Positions 25,817 through 33,765 of a stretch of 64,000 nt of DNA are shown here, piece by piece. The notes under the pieces were generated by a model. The model did not search any database, was not told the DNA's origin, and saw only the letters and a program-made list of their open reading frames with translations. The position numbers and the translations under genes are program-made. Location: the NCBI RefSeq assembly GCF_001832885.1, contig NZ_MKIQ01000023.1:62001-126000 (forward strand). Direction: 5' to 3'. Every line of letters begins with the position of its first letter. Within the stretch, counting starts at the first letter, position 1. This DNA comes from Floricoccus penangensis. Lineage in GTDB: Bacteria; Bacillota; Bacilli; Lactobacillales; Streptococcaceae.

Positions 25817-26017
25817 TTAAGCTTTTGTTACGTTAACCGCTTGAGGTCCGCGTTGTCCGTCTTCAACGTCGAATTCAACTGCTTGACCTTCTTCGAGAGT
25901 TTTGAATCCATCAGTTTGGATAGCAGAGAAATGTACGAATACATCTTTACCATCTTCAGCTGTGATGAAACCAAAACCTTTTTCTGGGTTAAACCATTTA
26001 ACAGTACCTTGTGCCAT
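25817..26017 (-). CDS. csp: Cold-shock protein, CspA family
   Basis: 66 residues, one cold-shock domain. RNP1 is K-G-F-G-F-I and RNP2 is V-F-V-H-F, with N-terminal [10 protein letters not shown]. It acts as an RNA chaperone that melts secondary structure at low temperature or in stationary phase. AGGAGTG precedes the start on the minus strand. The 133 bp to the divergent 5-FCL gene includes a probable long 5' leader, as usual for csp mRNAs. Confidence 0.96.
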   Translation of the reverse strand: MAQGTVKWFNPEKGFGFITAEDGKDVFVHFSAIQTDGFKTLEEGQAVEFDVEDGQRGPQAVNVTKA

Positions 26018-26150
26018 GTGAACACACTCCTAAAAATTTATTTGTATCTCTTTAGCCTTAAAAGTGTGTAACATTGAATCTTTTTACAGAATGCAACAAG
26101 CACCGATTTAATTCTTAAATAAAATACAAATTTAGTGTATCATATATAAT

Positions 26151-26690
26151 ATGAAAAAGAAAGCAATAACTAGAGAAAATATGCAAAAGGCTCTGAAAAG
26201 TCAAAAAAATTCAGAAAAGTCTTTACAAGAATCTTACTTAAATAAAAGATTTCTTGAAAATCAGCAAGTAAAAGATAGTAATATTATCGCATTGTTTATG
26301 TCTATGCCTTTTGAATTTGATACTACTTATATTAGAAAGCGACTATTAGAGAAAAATAAGATGGTTGTTATTCCAAAGGTAATTGATAAGGGATTGATGA
26401 AATTCTACACTTATGATGAAGATAAATTAGAATTATCAAAATTTGGAATTTGGGAACCGGTAGGATTAGATTCAGTGATACCGGATTTAATTCTCGTACC
26501 AGGCTTAGCATTTGATAGGGAAGGATATCGAATAGGTTATGGTGGGGGATTCTATGATCGATATTTAGAAAATTATCATGGGGAGACTATAAGTCTTGCC
26601 TTTGACTTTCAAAAACAAGATTTCCAAGTAGAGAATTTTGATATGAAAGTGAAAAAAATCTATTTTTATGATAGAAAAGAGGAAAAATGA
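26151..26690 (+). CDS. 5-formyltetrahydrofolate cyclo-ligase
   Basis: 179 residues, family length about 180-190. It converts 5-formyl-THF to 5,10-methenyl-THF with ATP. The C-terminal signature G-Y-R-I-G-Y-G-G-G-F-Y-D-R-Y-L and the P-G-L-A-F-D-R-E-G segment are intact. The N-terminal basic helix (K-K-K-A-I-T-R) matches the family start, which supports ATG 26151 although no Shine-Dalgarno is present and TATAAT lies directly before it. The mRNA may be leaderless or nearly so. It overlaps the rhomboid gene by 4 bp. Confidence 0.9.
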   Translation: MKKKAITRENMQKALKSQKNSEKSLQESYLNKRFLENQQVKDSNIIALFMSMPFEFDTTYIRKRLLEKNKMVVIPKVIDKGLMKFYTYDEDKLELSKFGIWEPVGLDSVIPDLILVPGLAFDREGYRIGYGGGFYDRYLENYHGETISLAFDFQKQDFQVENFDMKVKKIYFYDRKEEK

Positions 26691-27373
26691 CAAATTTAAA
26701 AAAATATTTTAATCCTAATCACAAGGTGACTTATATCATCACGGCTATTACAACAATTGTTTTTGTATACATGTTGATTGTGTATGGTCCTGATGGTATG
26801 ACATCACCTGTTGCATTAATAAAATCAGGCGCTCTGTGGGGAGGAGTAATAAGCTCGCCTTTTGATTTATGGCGTCTTATAACTCCGATATTTGTTCACA
26901 TTGGTTTTTCGCATTTTTTGTTTAATATTTTCGCAATCTATTTTATCGGTGCACAGGTTGAAGAAATATTTGGATCATTTCGTTTCTTTATTCTTTATAT
27001 GTTTTCTGGAATATTTGCAAATGCCATGTCACTGTATTTTAGTCCAGATACAATATCTGCTGGAGCATCAACATCAATATTTGGAATGTTTGCAGGAGTT
27101 GTAGCACTTGGTTACATAGCTAATAATTCAGCATTTAGAGAAGTAGCAAAAGGATATTTAGCTTTAATAGTGTTTAACTTAGTTTCGAATTTATTTGAAG
27201 TCAATGTAAGCTTGTTAGGTCACATAGGAGGAGTAATAGGAGGAATATTACTTGCTTTTGCAATTCCATATAATTATCCAGGAATGAGAAATTCTAAAGG
27301 GGTTCGGTTTATCGCTTTAGTAATATATTCAACTCTTCTAATGTTCTTTTGCATATTTTCAATTTACAGATAA
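26687..27373 (+). CDS. Rhomboid-family intramembrane serine protease
   Basis: 228 residues with six to seven membrane helices. The oxyanion and fold motif H-I-G-F-S-H-F-L-F-N, nucleophile Ser in S-A-G-A-S-T-S-I-F-G and the catalytic His in H-I-G-G-V-I-G-G form a complete Ser-His dyad. Homologues cleave membrane-protein helices; substrates are unknown here. ATGA overlap with the 5-FCL gene shows coupling, an arrangement also found in streptococci. A clear terminator follows. Confidence 0.93.
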   Translation: MTNLKKYFNPNHKVTYIITAITTIVFVYMLIVYGPDGMTSPVALIKSGALWGGVISSPFDLWRLITPIFVHIGFSHFLFNIFAIYFIGAQVEEIFGSFRFFILYMFSGIFANAMSLYFSPDTISAGASTSIFGMFAGVVALGYIANNSAFREVAKGYLALIVFNLVSNLFEVNVSLLGHIGGVIGGILLAFAIPYNYPGMRNSKGVRFIALVIYSTLLMFFCIFSIYR

Positions 27374-27384
27374 AATATATTAAT

Positions 27385-27416
27385 ACAGCCTGTCAATGAT
27401 TTTAGGCTGTTTTTTT
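27385..27416 (+). terminator. Terminator after the rhomboid gene
   Basis: ACAGCCT / AGGCTGT stem followed by a T7 run. Confidence 0.85.
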
Positions 27417-27458
27417 GTGTTTTTTAACAACATGTTTCTTAAAATAGTACAAGTTTTA

Positions 27459-27472
27459 TGAAAACGCTTGAA
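27459..27472. promoter_or_regulatory. cre-like site 1 upstream of the PTS genes
   Basis: TGAAAACGCTTGAA fits the CcpA consensus TGNAANCGNTNNCA except for the last C. It lies within a 300-bp gene-free stretch that also holds the second site and the PTS promoter; nothing else was found there. Confidence 0.5.
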
Positions 27473-27622
27473 AACCTATATTTAGCAACAGGCTGTGGTA
27501 TATACCAATTTTTATAAAATCAGAAAGTGTTATTTTATCATTTTTCGTTATAGTTTGTATATATAGCTTTATAGCTTTTTATATTAATTTAAAAGAATGC
27601 AATAAAATTATTTTATGTTTTC

Positions 27623-27659
27623 GTAAGCGTTTGCACTTTCAATATTCTGTGATATGATA
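27623..27659 (+). promoter_or_regulatory. PTS promoter overlapped by cre site 2
   Basis: CGTAAGCGTTTGCA (27623-27636) matches the cre consensus at all but the first base. It overlaps the -35 TTGCAC (27632-27637); TGATATGAT gives an extended -10 (27654-27659) 16 bp further on. CcpA bound here would block polymerase directly, giving glucose repression. Confidence 0.7.
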
Positions 27660-27721
27660 AGTGTAGATGAAAAACGCATCTGAAAAATGGTTTGAAAAAA
27701 AGAAAGGAGAATAATTCACAT

Positions 27722-28033
27722 ATGGATGACGCACAACTTGAAATCATCATGCCACTTATTATGTATGGTGGTGAAGCGAAGTCTAATGCAATCGAAGCTA
27801 TAGCAGCAGCTAAGGTAGGAGACTTCGATAAAGCACAAGAAAAGCTTGATGCAGCAGGTAAAGCAATTGTGGAAGCTCACCACGGGCAAACTGATCTTTT
27901 AACTAAGGCAGCAAATGGTGAAGAAGTGCCACTAAATATTTACATGGTTCATGCACAGGACCACTTAATGACGGGAATTGCCTTTGTAGATTTAGCAAAA
28001 GAAATTGTTGAACTTTACAAGGTTATTAATTAA
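27722..28033 (+). CDS. PTS lactose/cellobiose-family IIA component
   Basis: 103 residues. The helical IIA-Lac fold is recognised from the M-V-H-A-Q-D-H-L-M-T segment, with phospho-acceptor His77 and metal ligand Asp80, and the L-x-x-E-I-I-x-x-x-G-x-A-K-S-x-A opening. It receives phosphate from HPr and passes it to a IIB protein. ATG 27722 is used; AAAGGAG is 12 nt upstream, a long spacing that may reduce translation. A IIC gene follows but no IIB gene is present nearby. Confidence 0.92.
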   Translation: MDDAQLEIIMPLIMYGGEAKSNAIEAIAAAKVGDFDKAQEKLDAAGKAIVEAHHGQTDLLTKAANGEEVPLNIYMVHAQDHLMTGIAFVDLAKEIVELYKVIN

Positions 28034-28058
28034 TATATTTTATTAAAGGAGTATTTTT

Positions 28059-29492
28059 ATGGACAAAATTTCTGCATGGCTCGAGAAACATCTCGTACCA
28101 ATTGCTGCTAAGATTGGTTCTGAGAAGCACTTAGTAGCTTTACGTGATGCCTTTATTGGCACAATGCCTGCTGTAATGGCAGGATCAATTGCAGTAATGA
28201 TTAATGCAATTATTCGTGACATTCCAAAACAGTTTTGGCCTGATTACGATGCAAGTACTGTTCCAGTTATTCGCGAAATTATTGGAGTAAATGGATTTGT
28301 ATGGAATGGTACACTTGCAGTCATTGGGTTAATGTTTGCTTTCTCTTGGGGATATAATCTAGCAAAAGCTTACAAGACTAATGAGCTTGCTGGAGGAATT
28401 GTCAGTGTGGCTGCTTTTATTCAAGGTATTGCATTTGCATATTCAGACACATTAGAAACTAAACTTCCTTCATCAGTTGTAGATGCTATTAACACAACAG
28501 GTGCTGACGGAGGTTGGTCTGCTACTGCTGATAGTATTTCTAAAGGTGGATGGGGATGGCTTAAACTTGGTCATTTGGATGCAAGAGCATATTTCACAGT
28601 AATGATTATCAGTACTATTGCTGTTCTTATATTCAGTAAATTAATGAATAAGAATATTACAATCAAAATGCCTGATTCAGTACCACCTGCAGTATCTAAA
28701 GCATTTGCTGCAATAATTCCAGCGACAGTTGCAATTTATGTTGTTGCAATTATCAACTTTATTGTTACAAAATTTACAGATGGTCAGTTGATTATTGATC
28801 TCATTCAAAAATATCTTGCTGAACCATTCTTGGGTCTATCTCAAAGCTTAGCTTCAGTATTGATTGTATCATTCTTTGTACAGTTGTTCTGGTTCTTCGG
28901 AATTCATGGACCAAATGTTTTTGCACCAGTTTTAGATGGTATTTGGCAACAAGCATTACTTATCAACGCTAATATTGTTGAAAAAGGATACAATGGTGTT
29001 TCTGGACAAAAAGGTGTATTAGATGCTGTTAAAGATGGTAAAGCATATATTTGGACTCGTGGATCATTTGATGCTTATGCATGGTTTGGTGGATCTGGTG
29101 GTACTTTAATGCTACTTATCGCAATCTTTATATTCTCAAAACGTGCGGATTATAGAGAGGTAGCTAAACTTGGTATTGCACCTGGACTATTTAACATAAA
29201 TGAACCAGTTATGTTTGGACTTCCAATCGTATTCAACGCTATCATGTTTATTCCATTTATTTTGGCGCCTATCGTGGCAACAACAATTGGATGGGTAGCA
29301 ACTTACTTTGGATTAGTTTATCCGGTATCAGTACAGATTCCTTGGGCTACACCGCCGATTCTTTACTCATTCCTTGCAACTGCAGGTGACTGGCGTGCTC
29401 CAATCGTTACAATCGTATGTATGCTTGCATCATTTGCAATCTGGGCTCCGTTTGTAATTTCAGCAAACAAAATTCAAGAAACTGATATTTAA
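28059..29492 (+). CDS. PTS cellobiose/lactose-family IIC permease
   Basis: 477 residues, about ten membrane helices. It is the EIIC-Cel/Lac type, recognised by the N-terminus M-D-K-I-S-A-W-L-E-K-H-L-V-P-I-A-A-K-I-G and the substrate-site region N-E-P-V-M-F-G-L-P. The core has F-W-F-F-G-I-H-G-P-N. It imports a beta-glucoside or a galactoside using phosphate from a IIB partner that must be encoded elsewhere. It is somewhat longer than typical CelB (about 430-450), with an extra loop around residues 125-170. AAAGGAG sets the start. Confidence 0.92.
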   Translation: MDKISAWLEKHLVPIAAKIGSEKHLVALRDAFIGTMPAVMAGSIAVMINAIIRDIPKQFWPDYDASTVPVIREIIGVNGFVWNGTLAVIGLMFAFSWGYNLAKAYKTNELAGGIVSVAAFIQGIAFAYSDTLETKLPSSVVDAINTTGADGGWSATADSISKGGWGWLKLGHLDARAYFTVMIISTIAVLIFSKLMNKNITIKMPDSVPPAVSKAFAAIIPATVAIYVVAIINFIVTKFTDGQLIIDLIQKYLAEPFLGLSQSLASVLIVSFFVQLFWFFGIHGPNVFAPVLDGIWQQALLINANIVEKGYNGVSGQKGVLDAVKDGKAYIWTRGSFDAYAWFGGSGGTLMLLIAIFIFSKRADYREVAKLGIAPGLFNINEPVMFGLPIVFNAIMFIPFILAPIVATTIGWVATYFGLVYPVSVQIPWATPPILYSFLATAGDWRAPIVTIVCMLASFAIWAPFVISANKIQETDI

Positions 29493-29501
29493 AAATCTTA
29501 T

Positions 29502-29526
29502 AAAGGTTGACTACGGTCAGCCTTTA
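29502..29526 (+). terminator. Terminator after the IIC gene
   Basis: AAAGGTTGAC / GTCAGCCTTT stem with tetraloop TACG, then a T-rich tail. Confidence 0.85.
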
Positions 29527-29566
29527 TTTAATAATAGTACTAAATATCATAGTAGAAGGAGAAAAT

Positions 29567-29722
29567 ATGGTTGCGTGGGGTTATGCTATACTTACAATTG
29601 CTGGCCTAATGATAATGTATCAAAGATGGTTTTTAGGTTTCATACTATTTATTTTTGGTATTAGTATTATTTTAAAAGGTAAGAAGATAGAGGAAAAATA
29701 TGGAAATAAAAAGAAAGATTAA
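29567..29722 (+). CDS. Small two-helix membrane protein
   Basis: 51 residues with two hydrophobic segments (about 3-18 and 21-37) and a basic tail K-G-K-K-I-E-E-K-Y-G-N-K-K-K-D. GAAGGAG lies 7 nt before ATG 29567. The tail overlaps the start of the DUF3284 gene by 23 bp, so the two are read together. I do not recognise a family. Confidence 0.6.
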   Translation: MVAWGYAILTIAGLMIMYQRWFLGFILFIFGISIILKGKKIEEKYGNKKKD

Positions 29723-30122
29723 AGTCCCTCAGAGCTTTATTTTCAGTAAAATTATTGAGTCTGGTCTTTATGACATTGAGAAACATACGGGATTTCGTCC
29801 AAGTTTAAAAGAATTAAATAATTATGAGTACACCAAAGAATTTGGAAAGAATCAGTCTGGACGTATTAAGTTCGATCAAGTGACTAAACCCGAAGTCTAC
29901 GCTTTTTCAACCTATACAAATAGAGCTACTTATCATACTCGCTGGGAACTGCATCCTCAAAATGATGGGACAACTGAAGTTGTTATTAGCGAGAAACAAG
30001 ATTCAAATGGTTTTTTTCAAAAAACAAATGACTTTCTAACTGGGATTTCACTAGGTTGGTTGAAAAAAAGACAAATGAATGCCATTGTTGATAGCATTAG
30101 TCATTCATATAATGGTCAATAA
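29700..30122 (+). CDS. DUF3284 protein
   Basis: 140 residues matching DUF3284, a family found mostly near PTS and beta-glucoside genes in Lactobacillales. Visible hallmarks are the opening V-P-x-x-F-I-F-x-K-I-I-E-S, the W-E-L-H-P-Q-N-D-G-T-T-E-V segment in the middle and the final G-W-L-K-K-R-Q-M-N-A-I. The function is unknown; the fold looks like a START/SRPBCC-type ligand-binding cup. The ribosome site lies within the upstream gene. Confidence 0.8.
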   Translation: MEIKRKIKVPQSFIFSKIIESGLYDIEKHTGFRPSLKELNNYEYTKEFGKNQSGRIKFDQVTKPEVYAFSTYTNRATYHTRWELHPQNDGTTEVVISEKQDSNGFFQKTNDFLTGISLGWLKKRQMNAIVDSISHSYNGQ

Positions 30123-30151
30123 AACAAAGGGATATTTCAATAAGGAATAGG

Positions 30152-30186
30152 TAGTATAGACAATATTGTTTATACTATTTTATTTT
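30152..30186 (+). terminator. Terminator after the DUF3284 gene
   Basis: TAGTATA-N-ACAAT / ATTGT-N-TATACTA nearly perfect dyad followed by TTTTATTTTT. Confidence 0.7.
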
Positions 30187-30195
30187 TCACAAGTT

Positions 30196-30204
30196 TGTTA
30201 TAAT
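30196..30204 (+). promoter_or_regulatory. Extended -10 promoter of the DUF975 gene
   Basis: TGTTATAAT 29 bp before the start codon. Confidence 0.55.
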
Positions 30205-30233
30205 TAAAGGCAGAACTCGTTAGGAGAAGTGAC

Positions 30234-30989
30234 ATGAATAGAAAATTAATCAAAAAAGAAGCTAAGGATTTTGTTAGACAAAATCTTAAATATAGCATTA
30301 GTTTATGGTCTCTAACAATTGTGCTCTCATACATAAGTGGGACAATTGGATATAAAATAGATGCTTATATTGACGGTGATGCCCCATTAACTTTGAACAT
30401 TTTATCGTTATTAGTAGCCATTGCAGTTTTCATTACTAGAAGTAGTGCGAATTACGTAACTTTGGATAACTTAAGATTTGGTCGTCCGACAGGAAAAGCA
30501 TTCCAACAACAATCTGAAATTTTAAGTAGTCAATATTTTTGGCCAAATGTAGGGATTTCTTTGATAGTAGGAGCCTATATGATATTTTGGGGAATCCTTT
30601 TTGCGCTGTGTGTCCTAGTTTTATCTTTTATAAGTAGTCCTAATATACCAAATTGGCTCTCAGTGTCTTTGATTGTGATTTTTGCCATCGGTGGAGTAAT
30701 TTTATATACATCAAAAGTTATCTCATATATTCAAGCAACGAATGTATACAAAGATGCAATTGATAATGGTATCAAGCTTTCTTGGAGGCAGGCTATTAAA
30801 AGAAGTCAAGTCCTTATGTATGGCAGAAAACTAGATTATGTAATATTCAACCTGAGCTTTGTACTTTGGGGACTTTTAGTATTAGTTACTCTCGGATTAG
30901 CATCTTTCTATGTTCTTCCATATATGCAGACAGCAAACCAAAATTATTATATAAAGCTAAGAGAAGAAAAATTGACAGCTGGATTATAA
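30234..30989 (+). CDS. DUF975 integral membrane protein
   Basis: 251 residues with five to six membrane helices. The C-terminal DUF975 signature is plain: R-Q-A-I-K-R-S-Q-V-L-M-Y-G-R-K-L-D-Y followed by L-S-F-V-L-W-G-L-L and a final P-Y-M-Q-T-A-N-Q-N-Y-Y. The family is common in Firmicutes with no settled function. TAGGAGAAG precedes the start. It is monocistronic between two terminators. Confidence 0.82.
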   Translation: MNRKLIKKEAKDFVRQNLKYSISLWSLTIVLSYISGTIGYKIDAYIDGDAPLTLNILSLLVAIAVFITRSSANYVTLDNLRFGRPTGKAFQQQSEILSSQYFWPNVGISLIVGAYMIFWGILFALCVLVLSFISSPNIPNWLSVSLIVIFAIGGVILYTSKVISYIQATNVYKDAIDNGIKLSWRQAIKRSQVLMYGRKLDYVIFNLSFVLWGLLVLVTLGLASFYVLPYMQTANQNYYIKLREEKLTAGL

Positions 30990-31007
30990 TTAATAAATAA
31001 TAATGAA

Positions 31008-31059
31008 AAAGTGAAGATTAATCTATTTTGAAAATATGATTGAGTCTCACTTTCTTTTT
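31008..31059 (+). terminator. Terminator after the DUF975 gene
   Basis: AAAGTGA pairs with TCACTTT across a long partly paired loop (GATTAATC / GATTGAG), followed by CTTTTTTT. Confidence 0.6.
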
Positions 31060-31060
31060 T

Positions 31061-31069
31061 TGATATAAT
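31061..31069 (+). promoter_or_regulatory. Extended -10 promoter of dut
   Basis: TGATATAAT directly after the T run of the upstream terminator, 38 bp before the dut start. Confidence 0.55.
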
Positions 31070-31106
31070 TAGTAAACAAAATCGTATTTAGTATTGGAGA
31101 ATAAAA

Positions 31107-31553
31107 ATGAAAATTCGTGGATTTGAAGTAATCTCAGCTTTTGCTGATAAAAATATAAATTTACCTGAACGTTCAACTGAACATTCGGCAGGTTATGATA
31201 TAGAGGCATCAGAAAATACTGTATTAAAACCAGGTGAAATTAAACTCATACCAACTGGACTAAAAGCTTATATGCAGGCAGGGGAAGTGCTCTACCTTTT
31301 TGATAGAAGCAGCAACCCACGAAAAAAAGGGCTTGTTCTAATCAACTCCGTAGGTGTAATAGACGGAGATTATTATAATAATCCTAGTAATGAAGGAGCT
31401 ATATTTGCTCAAATGAAGAACATTAGTGATGAAGACGTATTAGTTGAAAAAGGAGAACGAGTAGTTCAGGGTGTATTTATGCCATTTTTAGTTGCGGATG
31501 GAGATAATGCCCAAGGAGAGCGCACAGGTGGTTTTGGAAGTACTGGAAAATAA
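31107..31553 (+). CDS. dut: dUTP diphosphatase
   Basis: 148 residues, a trimeric dUTPase that hydrolyses dUTP to dUMP, keeping uracil out of DNA and feeding thymidylate synthesis. The five family motifs can be traced: A-G-Y-D, D-R-S-S-N-P (motif 2), G-V-I-D-G-D-Y (motif 3 with the catalytic Asp), E-R-V-V-Q (motif 4) and R-T-G-G-F-G-S-T-G (motif 5). It heads the dut-x-radA group, conserved in streptococci. Confidence 0.96.
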   Translation: MKIRGFEVISAFADKNINLPERSTEHSAGYDIEASENTVLKPGEIKLIPTGLKAYMQAGEVLYLFDRSSNPRKKGLVLINSVGVIDGDYYNNPSNEGAIFAQMKNISDEDVLVEKGERVVQGVFMPFLVADGDNAQGERTGGFGSTGK

Positions 31554-31556
31554 CAA

Positions 31557-32216
31557 ATGAAGGAAATTCCTGAATTTTTAGTTTTTAATACTACACATCC
31601 AGAATCTTATTTATTAAAAGACTTACGAAAAAAGAATGAAGCAGTGAGTTTTGCTAAATTTGAAGGTAAGGGACTTCTTTATCGCTCTCAAAAAGTAAAT
31701 CTACCTTTCGAGATTATTAGAAACACAAGGACATTATCAGGAAGTTTAGAAATTTTCCTTGATGATGGTAATAATAGCAATATACGGACTTATAGTGAAT
31801 TGAGTAAAGCTGAAAAGTTGGGATTTTGGAGCTATCATTATAAAGTATATAGGAAGACACATGAAGTTAATCCAGTAGCTAATTTTGACATTGAAAAATG
31901 GGAAGCAATAGTTAAAGATGAATATTTTCTTCCAGATTTATCCTCTGTGTTTTATGATAATGGTAATATTTCTGGCGTTTTGATTTCATACAAATCTAAT
32001 GAAGCTAACAGTATAGAAATAGGATACTTATACGCTGAAAAAATAGATGTTTTGAAAATTCTCTTGAATAATCTTGCTTTAAAAGCTAATACTATAGGGG
32101 TCGAAAGCTTTAAAGATTTTGAAGTAGACGATACTTACCCGTTATTGTGGGATTTATTTAAAAAAGAGAATGTAAAAGATAGTGAAGAAGTCCTGATAAC
32201 TTATCGAATTTTGTAA
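31557..32216 (+). CDS. Hypothetical protein between dut and radA
   Basis: 219 residues, no signal peptide or membrane helix. I do not recognise the family. It is a mixed alpha/beta cytosolic protein with an aromatic-rich middle (G-F-W-S-Y-H-Y-K-V-Y) and the start codon 3 bp after the dut stop, so it belongs to the same transcript. The second half (D-L-S-S-V-F-Y-D-N-G-N-I-S-G-V-L-I-S-Y) vaguely recalls a GNAT acetyltransferase strand-turn-strand. Streptococci often carry another short ORF at this place. Confidence 0.7.
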   Translation: MKEIPEFLVFNTTHPESYLLKDLRKKNEAVSFAKFEGKGLLYRSQKVNLPFEIIRNTRTLSGSLEIFLDDGNNSNIRTYSELSKAEKLGFWSYHYKVYRKTHEVNPVANFDIEKWEAIVKDEYFLPDLSSVFYDNGNISGVLISYKSNEANSIEIGYLYAEKIDVLKILLNNLALKANTIGVESFKDFEVDDTYPLLWDLFKKENVKDSEEVLITYRIL

Positions 32217-32234
32217 TTTAGAAAGAAGGATAAT

Positions 32235-33599
32235 TTGGCAAAAAAAGCAAAATCAACATTCATTTGTCAAAATTGTGGCTACCATTCCCCAAAATATTTA
32301 GGACGATGTCCTAACTGTGGTGAATGGAATAGTTTTTTGGAAGAAATTGAAGCTGAGCCGGTTAAGAATGCTCGTGTCAGTTTAACAGGTGAAAAATCTC
32401 GTCCTATGAAGCTTGATGAAGTAGAGACACAACACACTTTACGTGTAGAGACTGATTTAGACGAATTTAATAGAGTTTTAGGTGGTGGAGTTGTACCAGG
32501 AAGCTTGGTTCTAATTGGTGGAGACCCAGGGATTGGTAAGTCAACACTTTTACTTCAGGTTTCAACTCAACTTGCCAATCGAGGACGAGTTTTGTATGTG
32601 TCAGGTGAAGAAAGTGCTCAACAAATAAAACTAAGGGCAGAGCGACTTGGTGATATCAATAGTGATTTTTACCTCTATGCAGAAACGAATATGGTCAATA
32701 TACGTGCTGAGATTGAAAGAATGCAGCCTAATTTTGTGATTGTAGATTCTATACAAACAATTATGTCGCCAGAAATAAGTAGTGTACAAGGAAGTGTAAG
32801 TCAGATAAAAGAAGTTACTGCAGAACTAATGCAGTTAGCTAAAATGAATAATATTGCAATATTTATTGTTGGTCATGTCACTAAAGAAGGTAATCTAGCA
32901 GGACCAAGGATGCTTGAGCACATGGTTGATACTGTACTTTATTTTGAAGGAGAAAGACAGCATACTTTTAGAATCTTAAGGGCAGTAAAAAATAGGTTCG
33001 GATCAACTAATGAAATTGGTATTTTTGAGATGCAATCAGTTGGTTTAGTTGAAGTAACAAACCCATCAGAGGTCTTTTTGGAAGAACGCCTTGCAGGTGC
33101 AACTGGATCAGCAATTGTTGTATCAATGGAAGGTACTAGACCAATATTAGTTGAAATACAAGCCTTAGTTACACCGACTGTGTTTGGAAATGCTAAACGA
33201 ACAACAACAGGCCTTGACTTTAATAGAGTTAGCCTGATTATGGCAGTTCTCGAAAAAAGAGCAGGATTATTGCTACAAAATCAAGATGCCTACCTTAAGT
33301 CGGCTGGTGGTGTAAAACTTGATGAACCAGCTATTGACCTTGCAGTAGCGGTAGCTATCGCTTCAAGTTATAAGGAAGAGCCTACCGAAGCGGATGCGGC
33401 TTTTATTGGCGAAATTGGTTTAACAGGAGAAATTCGACGAGTAAACAGAATTGAAAGTCGTATAAACGAAGCAGCTAAACTTGGGTTTAAGAAAATTTAT
33501 GTACCAAAAAATTCTTTAACAGGATTAAAAGTACCTGATACAATTCAGGTTATAGGAGTTACCACGCTAACAGAAGTTCTAGGAAAAGTATTTGGATAA
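32235..33599 (+). CDS. radA: DNA repair protein RadA
   Basis: 454 residues. An N-terminal zinc finger C-x2-C-x10-C-x2-C (residues about 10-28) precedes a RecA-like ATPase with Walker [10 protein letters not shown] and the RadA-specific K-N-R-F-G motif, then a Lon-protease-like C-terminal domain. RadA is a branch-migration helicase acting with RecA in repair and transformation. The start is TTG 32235, preceded by AAGAAGGA at good spacing. In Bacillus the next gene is disA; here it is absent. Confidence 0.96.
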   Translation: MAKKAKSTFICQNCGYHSPKYLGRCPNCGEWNSFLEEIEAEPVKNARVSLTGEKSRPMKLDEVETQHTLRVETDLDEFNRVLGGGVVPGSLVLIGGDPGIGKSTLLLQVSTQLANRGRVLYVSGEESAQQIKLRAERLGDINSDFYLYAETNMVNIRAEIERMQPNFVIVDSIQTIMSPEISSVQGSVSQIKEVTAELMQLAKMNNIAIFIVGHVTKEGNLAGPRMLEHMVDTVLYFEGERQHTFRILRAVKNRFGSTNEIGIFEMQSVGLVEVTNPSEVFLEERLAGATGSAIVVSMEGTRPILVEIQALVTPTVFGNAKRTTTGLDFNRVSLIMAVLEKRAGLLLQNQDAYLKSAGGVKLDEPAIDLAVAVAIASSYKEEPTEADAAFIGEIGLTGEIRRVNRIESRINEAAKLGFKKIYVPKNSLTGLKVPDTIQVIGVTTLTEVLGKVFG

Positions 33600-33610
33600 A
33601 TATGTTTGAG

Positions 33611-33640
33611 AGAATCAGATTTTATGTTCTGATTCTTTTA
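33611..33640 (+). terminator. Terminator after radA
   Basis: AGAATCAGA / TCTGATTCT stem with an 8-nt loop and TTTT. Confidence 0.8.
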
Positions 33641-33765
33641 ATTTATTTTTAAGAATTTTATTTTATATTTAAATCTATAAAATCAGCTAAAACACTGATT
33701 ATATAAGTATTTAAATTGTTTTTATGGTAAAATTATACTGTACAAAAAATAAAAAGGAGGTACCT

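Noticed and set aside
27417-27720. Small gene in the gap before the PTS operon
   Set aside because: No frame with a ribosome site; the gap is explained by a terminator, two cre-like sites and a promoter.
27692-27721. Upstream TTG start for the PTS IIA gene
   Set aside because: Would include the ribosome site AAAGGAG inside the coding region; family alignment starts at the ATG at 27722.
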